This document shows positions 17,392-22,328 of a stretch of 22,328 bases of DNA, piece by piece. The position numbers and the translations under genes are program-made. Each line of letters begins with the position of its first letter. The stretch's first letter is position 1. The DNA lies in NCBI GenBank assembly GCA_037176905.1, contig JBBBWG010008958.1:1-22328 (forward strand), written 5' to 3'. The notes beneath the pieces were generated by a model that worked only from the letters and a program-made list of their open reading frames with translations, did not search any database and was not told the origin of the DNA. The DNA is from Azolla pinnata. Lineage: Eukaryota; Streptophyta; Polypodiopsida; Salviniales; Salviniaceae.

Positions 17392-20300
17392 GCTGGTCCG
17401 GCATCAACCTCGCCACTGCCGAGAATCTGAGCTTCGCATCCACATCGCAGCTGCTCCAGCTCTACCGCTCCTCCCTGCCCTCGCCCGTTTCCGCGCCCCT
17501 CCTCCTTCGTTCCTGGCTCCTGGGTTCCTACCAGGGTCCCCTCTCCGCTTCCGGCTTTCCCGACGGCCACGGCTCCGCGACGCTCTTCGGCGGCCTGGAG
17601 TACGTCGGGAGCTTCAGAGGCGGCCTTCTTCACGGCCACGGAACCCTCTCCAAGCGCGGCGCCTGGTCTTATTCTGGCACGTTCAGCTACAACAACATCC
17701 ATGGGAATGGGGTCTATACGTGGCCTCATGGATCCTTCTACAGGGGCCAGGTACCTTCTCCTTCGACCTTCATGTGCTGTACAGCTAGTTTGGAAGCTGC
17801 TAAGCCCGTTCTTGTGTTCATATATTCTAGGCACATGTCCTCATCTCTTTGCTAAGATCCATTTCTAGGGTTTGTCTCGCAGAAGATGGGCCCTTTTTCC
17901 TCTACATTTTAGGAACGTGTCGTGATCTTTTTTCGTAGATCCAGTTCTAGGGTTTCCCTAGGAAAACCTAAGCCCGTTTTTGTCTGCATCTAATTTAGGA
18001 ACATTATCCTGGTAGTTTTCTATCGTTCCATTTCTAGGGTTTACCTAGGGAAACTTAAGCCCCAGTTTCTCTCTGCATATGTTAGGAACATATCCTGATC
18101 ATTTTTCCTTGAGTTCCATTTCCAGGGTTTCCCCTAGAAGCATAACCATTTTGTTTTTCTGCATGGTTTAGGAACATGTCCTGATCTTTTCTTTGAGGTC
18201 TATGTCTAGGGTTTCCCTAGGAAAGCATATTTTTTCTGCGTATATTAGGAACATGTCATGCTCTCCTTTTTAGGGTTTTCTTCGAAACATAAGCCCTCTT
18301 TCTCTGCATATTTAAGAACGTGTCGTGATCATTTTGTTAGCAATCCATTTCTAGGGTTTCCATAGAACGGCAGAAGCAAAAGTATTTCCTGCATATTTAT
18401 TGTAGGGACATGTTCTGATCTTCTTTGCCAAGTTCCATTCCTAGGGTTTCCTTAGAAACGTAACTCATTTTTTTCCTGCATAGTTTAGGAATGTGTCCTG
18501 ATCTTCTTTTTAATGATCCATTTCTAGGCTAGAAGCATCTCCTGTTCCACGGGCATATTTACAATTTGCTTTATAAAGTACACTCTCTGGTTTTTCGTTT
18601 TTCAATTTTGTTGATTCATGTGCACAAAATGTAGGTCTATCAAGGTCTTCCACATGGGGATGGGATGATGTATACTGGTGAAGAAGACAATTGTACCTAT
18701 GAAGGGACTTGGAAACATGGACTACGCCATGGTCAGGTAAAGAATATCTCTTTGGCCCTCAAGCTCTTAAGTGTCTGGTCAAAGACCCCCTTTTATAATT
18801 ATGGGGTTTTTAAGGCATGAAAATTGAAACACAACTTAAGCTAATTAGCTATATCGTTAGCGTGGGTGATTTTTTAGGCTTTTCTTTGTGGACATTCACT
18901 GGCATTGTATTTTTAACCAGTGATCTGTCTTTAAATTCATCAAGTTTATCTTGTAACATAAGTTAGATAGATTTTTCACAATCTATCACCGTTTATGCTT
19001 TCATCCTTATTATAACTGATTAATTGTTTGTTTATTAGGGAATGAATTGCTGATTTTTTATGTGCTTATTCGTGGAAATTATCTGTAGGGGAAAATGATA
19101 TATGGGAAAAGTGGCACTACCATGTATGAGGGGCGATGGGCCTATGATCGAAAGCATGGATGTGGATATCACACATATGATTCTGGAAGCACATTCAATG
19201 GTGTTTGGTCTCGAGGTAAAAGGAATGGGAAAGGAAGATTGGTCTCCCGAAGAAGAGTTAATATACCTCCATCATTTGTATATCAAGGTGAACTTGGAAG
19301 ACTCAACCACTGTAATGTGTATATATATGAAGGCGACTGGATGGATGACTTAGCTTCAGGAAGGTAAGTCTGAACCCTTTACAATCTACTTGTTCTCAGA
19401 AAATCGGTCTAATTTTTCTGTGGTATCAGCATATAAATCTATTGTTTCTTGAGCTTTTGATTGCTGGTTTCTCCCTATTACGCCCTTGCTATGTCACAGC
19501 GGAAAGAGCTTATGGATGGGAGATGAAAAAGAAGAGGTGTCAAACAAGCTTCTTAATTCCTACAGTGGAGAATTTCAAAGAGGCTTGAGACATGGTCAGG
19601 GTACATTCTATTATGCATCTGGGGCAATTTACATGGTATGTGTTTTATTGTCTTTCTTCCCTTCGTAATGAATTATGAATTGTCATGACATCTGTTTTGT
19701 GAGGATTTTGTAGGGTGGATGGATAGAGAACAAGAAGCATGGCGAAGGATGCTTCATTCATGAAAATGGAAGCATTACACGAGGAGAATTCAGTAATGAT
19801 CATGTCAATCAAACTTCTGGTTGTCAAAAATACGATGTAAGCTGTGTAGTTTCTGTATTGGGCTTGTTGTTTGAGCTCGATTTGCTTTTTATCCTTCCCA
19901 TTTATGCTTATCCTTTGCTTATATACGAACAAAGATAACCTCTAGTATGATTTTGAACTTCATGCATGAAATACGCTATTCTCTTTGGTAGTGTTTCTGC
20001 AGTATTTAGAGGGAGAGATATCAGCATACCTTGATTAGTACGGGTGTGACGTTTCATTGAAAAGACTAGATTTAGCATGAATTGATACACATATGCCTAG
20101 GTGGTGACCATAGGATTAATGCACAAGGTTTATTTTTTGTTAGGATTTTCTTTGATCCTTTTTGCATGGCTAAAATATGTGAATCATTGTAGACTCTATA
20201 CTCCGATTTCCAGCTCAAAAAATGTTCTTTTTATTGCTTTCTTGTTTTCTTTTTTTCAGACAGTGCTTTTTATATGTTCTGAAGTGATGATGAAACCTCT

Positions 20301-22105
20301 TCATACAGTTGCTTGAATCTCTATTTGAGAACGATGAAAACTTCTCCTCGCTAAAAGAAAAGCTATCAAATGTTCTTCTGCGCCACAATTCTATTCTGAG
20401 ACAAATTTTCTGTCAATATAGGTATTTCTCTCAAATATCATCAAGGCGTATATACTTCTGAAGTGTGATTGAAGAAGATGTTCGTTTCTCCTCTGTGACT
20501 TAATCAGTATGGTATGGGATGTCATATGCCAGTGTTGCAAACTGTTTGCAGAGGTTATAGATTGAATTCGATTATGCCTGTGGTGAGTATAAGATAGGCT
20601 CTGGTTAAGGTTTAGCACAATGAAGCGGATAGTATTGTGTTCATAGGTTTTACTTACTATTCCGTTTGGTAGACTAGATTTTATTTACTGTACTAGAAGA
20701 GATCAATGGGGTGTCATTGGAAATTTTTGAAACATTCAATGATTAACGTACCTCTTCATGAAATTTTTGGTTGCATTATTGAATTGCCGGAAGTGATTCC
20801 TGAGAGAATACAAATAAAATGGGGAATAAAGCTGTTCTTTATTAATTGGTTTGATGGGTCATTGAAACAGTCAGATCGTGAAAGGAGGAAGCGTCAGTCC
20901 AAAGCCAATCACAATGAGTACACAACATGCGATGTATTTGGAACAATTTTGGCATTTGTGCTACGATGGGAATGTATGGTCATACCTTAATTTATGCAAA
21001 ATGAAAATCTTTATGATATTAATGGTTTCTTATAAGGATGAAGAATGAGATTTACAGCTGCATCAAGAGCACTTAAATGAAATATATATTTTTGAATGTG
21101 ATACATGTTTCATTAGAATCATGATTGTAACACTCTTTGTAATTTTGCAGATTGTACAGCCTGGGCTAGGCCTTGCACAGATTGATTGGTTGTTACGACC
21201 TACTCAAACATCATGGGACAGCTCTTTCGAGATACATAAGCGGGTAAAATTTCAGCAACCTGAATCCCTAAACCTAAAACCTTCCTTGAACAGGAACCAT
21301 TTCATATGGATAGGCATAACACGTGCATTGTCATTTCCTTAATTGACGCATGCATGTAAAGCTCGATTTAATAAGCTCACTTAGCTTTTTGTATAGAATC
21401 GGAAATTGATACTCCGAGAATTTATCGATGCGTTGATTATTTTGTCAAAGTTCAAGTTTGGTGAAGAAATCTGTTGTCTGCTCGACGAGAAGGTAAAACA
21501 GAAAACACTAATTTTTATTGTCGATTGGTTGTGAGTTTGGATCATGAACAACTAACCTCGTCTAATTGTGTTTCTTGATATTGTACAACACAAATTGACA
21601 GTATGTAAACTTCAGAACTCCCAAACTCTAAGCAGGAGTTCAAAGGTTTCAGCTGTTGTTTCTCTTATTATGTGTATGTTGCGGGGTGGGGGTGGAGCCT
21701 AGAGCGGCTCCAAGAACACTATATTTTCATTCCATGACCCTCCATGGGCCCATACAATGAGAGTCAGTCTCATACTCTTCTATCCATTCACACTCTCTCA
21801 TAGTGTTCGGGTAACAGGGTAATTCTTGGGTGCCTTATATCACAGTGGAGATATTCTTCCATCACTTGTGAGATCCATTCACTTGTATGTTTCAACAGGT
21901 TGATAGAATGGTGACCTATTGTTTGCTACCGATGGTTTCGGATGGTGCAACTATTCGGTCCAATTTGCTCAAGGAAACTGATGGCATAAGGATGGTGCTG
22001 GATGGTTATGCTCCTCAACTGCAAGAGCTGTTTTCAAAAGCATTGCGTGCATTTGGCACCAGCGATGAAACGATATCATTGAAAGCATTGGATCTCTTCT
22101 TTCAA
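17295..22105 (+). CDS. RSPH10B: Radial spoke head 10 homolog B-like MORN-repeat protein, 3'-partial
   Basis: Predicted coding exons are 17295 (or 17361)-17750, 18635-18736, 19089-19363, 19500-19635, 19714-19836, 20309-20421, 20552-20582, 20875-20973, 21151-21243, 21397-21492 and 21899-22105, with consistent phases. The gene continues past the edge. From the second start, 555 residues are visible. Residues about 46-340 hold around ten MORN repeats (GHGTLSKRGAWSYSGTF, HGDGMMYTGEE, LRHGQGKMIYG, LRHGQGTFYYASG, HGEGCFIHENGS). They are followed by a helical region with LLRHNSILRQIF, LEQFWHLC, GLAQIDWLL, LILREFIDALI and VDRMVTYCLLP, an arrangement like animal RSPH10B. That protein belongs to the radial spokes of 9+2 axonemes, which regulate dynein in motile flagella; in plants the only such organelle is the sperm flagellum. 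Both starts share the same context; the upstream one adds 22 residues duplicated from the leader. The exon 7 and 8 borders are the least sure. Confidence 0.85.
17822..18545 (+). repeat. Nine-copy tandem repeat (about 67-90 bp unit) filling intron 1 of the RSPH10B-like gene
   Basis: The core TTTAGGAACATGTCCTGATC recurs near 17828, 17911, 17996, 18083, 18169, 18246, 18313, 18403 and 18486. Between cores each unit has a T-rich stretch, ATCCATTTCTAGGGTTTCC and a CATAAGCCC/TCTCTGCAT segment. Copies are well diverged, so the array is old. It makes up about 80% of the 884-bp intron. Confidence 0.9.
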
Positions 22106-22328
22106 GTAAGTACAGTTTGTGAGTTGATAACCATGCGTGTGCTAAGCATTTCAAAAGTATTCTGCTCCTCTCTTTTCTAATGCTTAGAATGCGTATCCTT
22201 CTGTTAAAGTATGTCAAAAATGTAGATTTTCTTATGTCTGTTTGCGTTTGCTGGTTATTTTATTAACTTTGACTGATCTAAACACTCTAGCTCATACTTT
22301 ATCACATCAAAAGTTGCATATAAGAAGG
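22106..22328 (+). other. Intron 11 of the RSPH10B-like gene, cut by the window edge
   Basis: It begins with the donor GTAAGTAC at 22106. No acceptor leading to a family-like exon is visible before the edge. Confidence 0.6.

Noticed and set aside
17094-17834. 246-codon minus-strand frame
   Set aside because: It is the shadow of the first exon of the RSPH10B-like gene; it also contains a repeat made by the 67-bp duplication.
20706-20990. 94-codon frame in the RSPH10B-like gene, considered as an exon
   Set aside because: The family-like sequence LEQFWHLC lies in a different frame at 20875-20973, so this frame is read as intron plus shadow.
1-22328. Search for tRNA, rRNA, CRISPR, bacterial operons or viral genes
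   Set aside because: No cloverleaf with a GGTTCGA-type loop, no spaced identical repeats with unique spacers, and no capsid, polymerase or integrase motifs were recognised by eye; a tRNAscan or profile search was not possible here.

Overview
The window is nuclear DNA from a land plant. Genes are split by many GT-AG introns of roughly 80-900 bp, the long intergenic stretches are AT-rich, and microsatellites and minisatellites are abundant. All four recognisable genes lie on the + strand. One of them encodes a radial spoke head 10 homolog B (RSPH10B)-type MORN protein, a component of the motile axoneme. That family is expected only in plants with swimming sperm (bryophytes, lycophytes, ferns, cycads, Ginkgo) and in algae. 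With a thaumatin-like gene, a plant-type branched-chain aminotransferase and short introns, a free-sporing plant such as a moss, liverwort or lycophyte is the best guess. The sequence alone does not settle the species. Layout: (1) 1-802 is a GC-rich exon running in from the left edge. It encodes the middle of a thaumatin-like (PR-5) domain and then, in the same frame, an unexpected acidic, Gly-Asp-repeat and Ser-rich tail instead of the second half of the domain. (2) 803-4999 has no convincing gene. It holds simple repeats, a hairpin beside a TATA box, a G-box nested in inverted repeats, and probably the promoter and spliced leader of the next gene. (3) 5000-7483 is a four-exon gene for a 435-residue protein. 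It appears to belong to a conserved plant family of unknown function, with a helical N-terminus, a Cys/His cluster, a long disordered middle and a C-terminal DWELV. (4) 7484-11140 is intergenic. It has 3'UTR hairpins, an almost perfect 426-bp tandem duplication, and a large minisatellite that ends in four 11-bp repeats carrying bZIP-type TGACGTGG sites. (5) 11460-15754 is a complete ten-exon gene for an organellar branched-chain amino acid aminotransferase of 411 residues. (6) 15755-17258 holds its 3' flank, a 15-bp repeat, a roughly 36-bp minisatellite and the promoter region of the last gene. (7) 17295-22105 onward is the RSPH10B-like gene. Eleven coding exons are visible (555 residues from the second start), and it runs out of the right edge. 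The genes do not form an evident pathway: a defence-type secreted protein, an unknown, an amino-acid enzyme and a flagellar protein are simply neighbours. The recurring theme is small tandem duplications that hit functional signals: the start codon and upstream ORF of the RSPH10B gene, a splice donor of the aminotransferase gene, the first RSPH10B intron (nine copies of a roughly 80-bp unit), and the aminotransferase promoter. I found no evidence for a wholly new multi-gene system, RNA gene, CRISPR array or intact mobile element.
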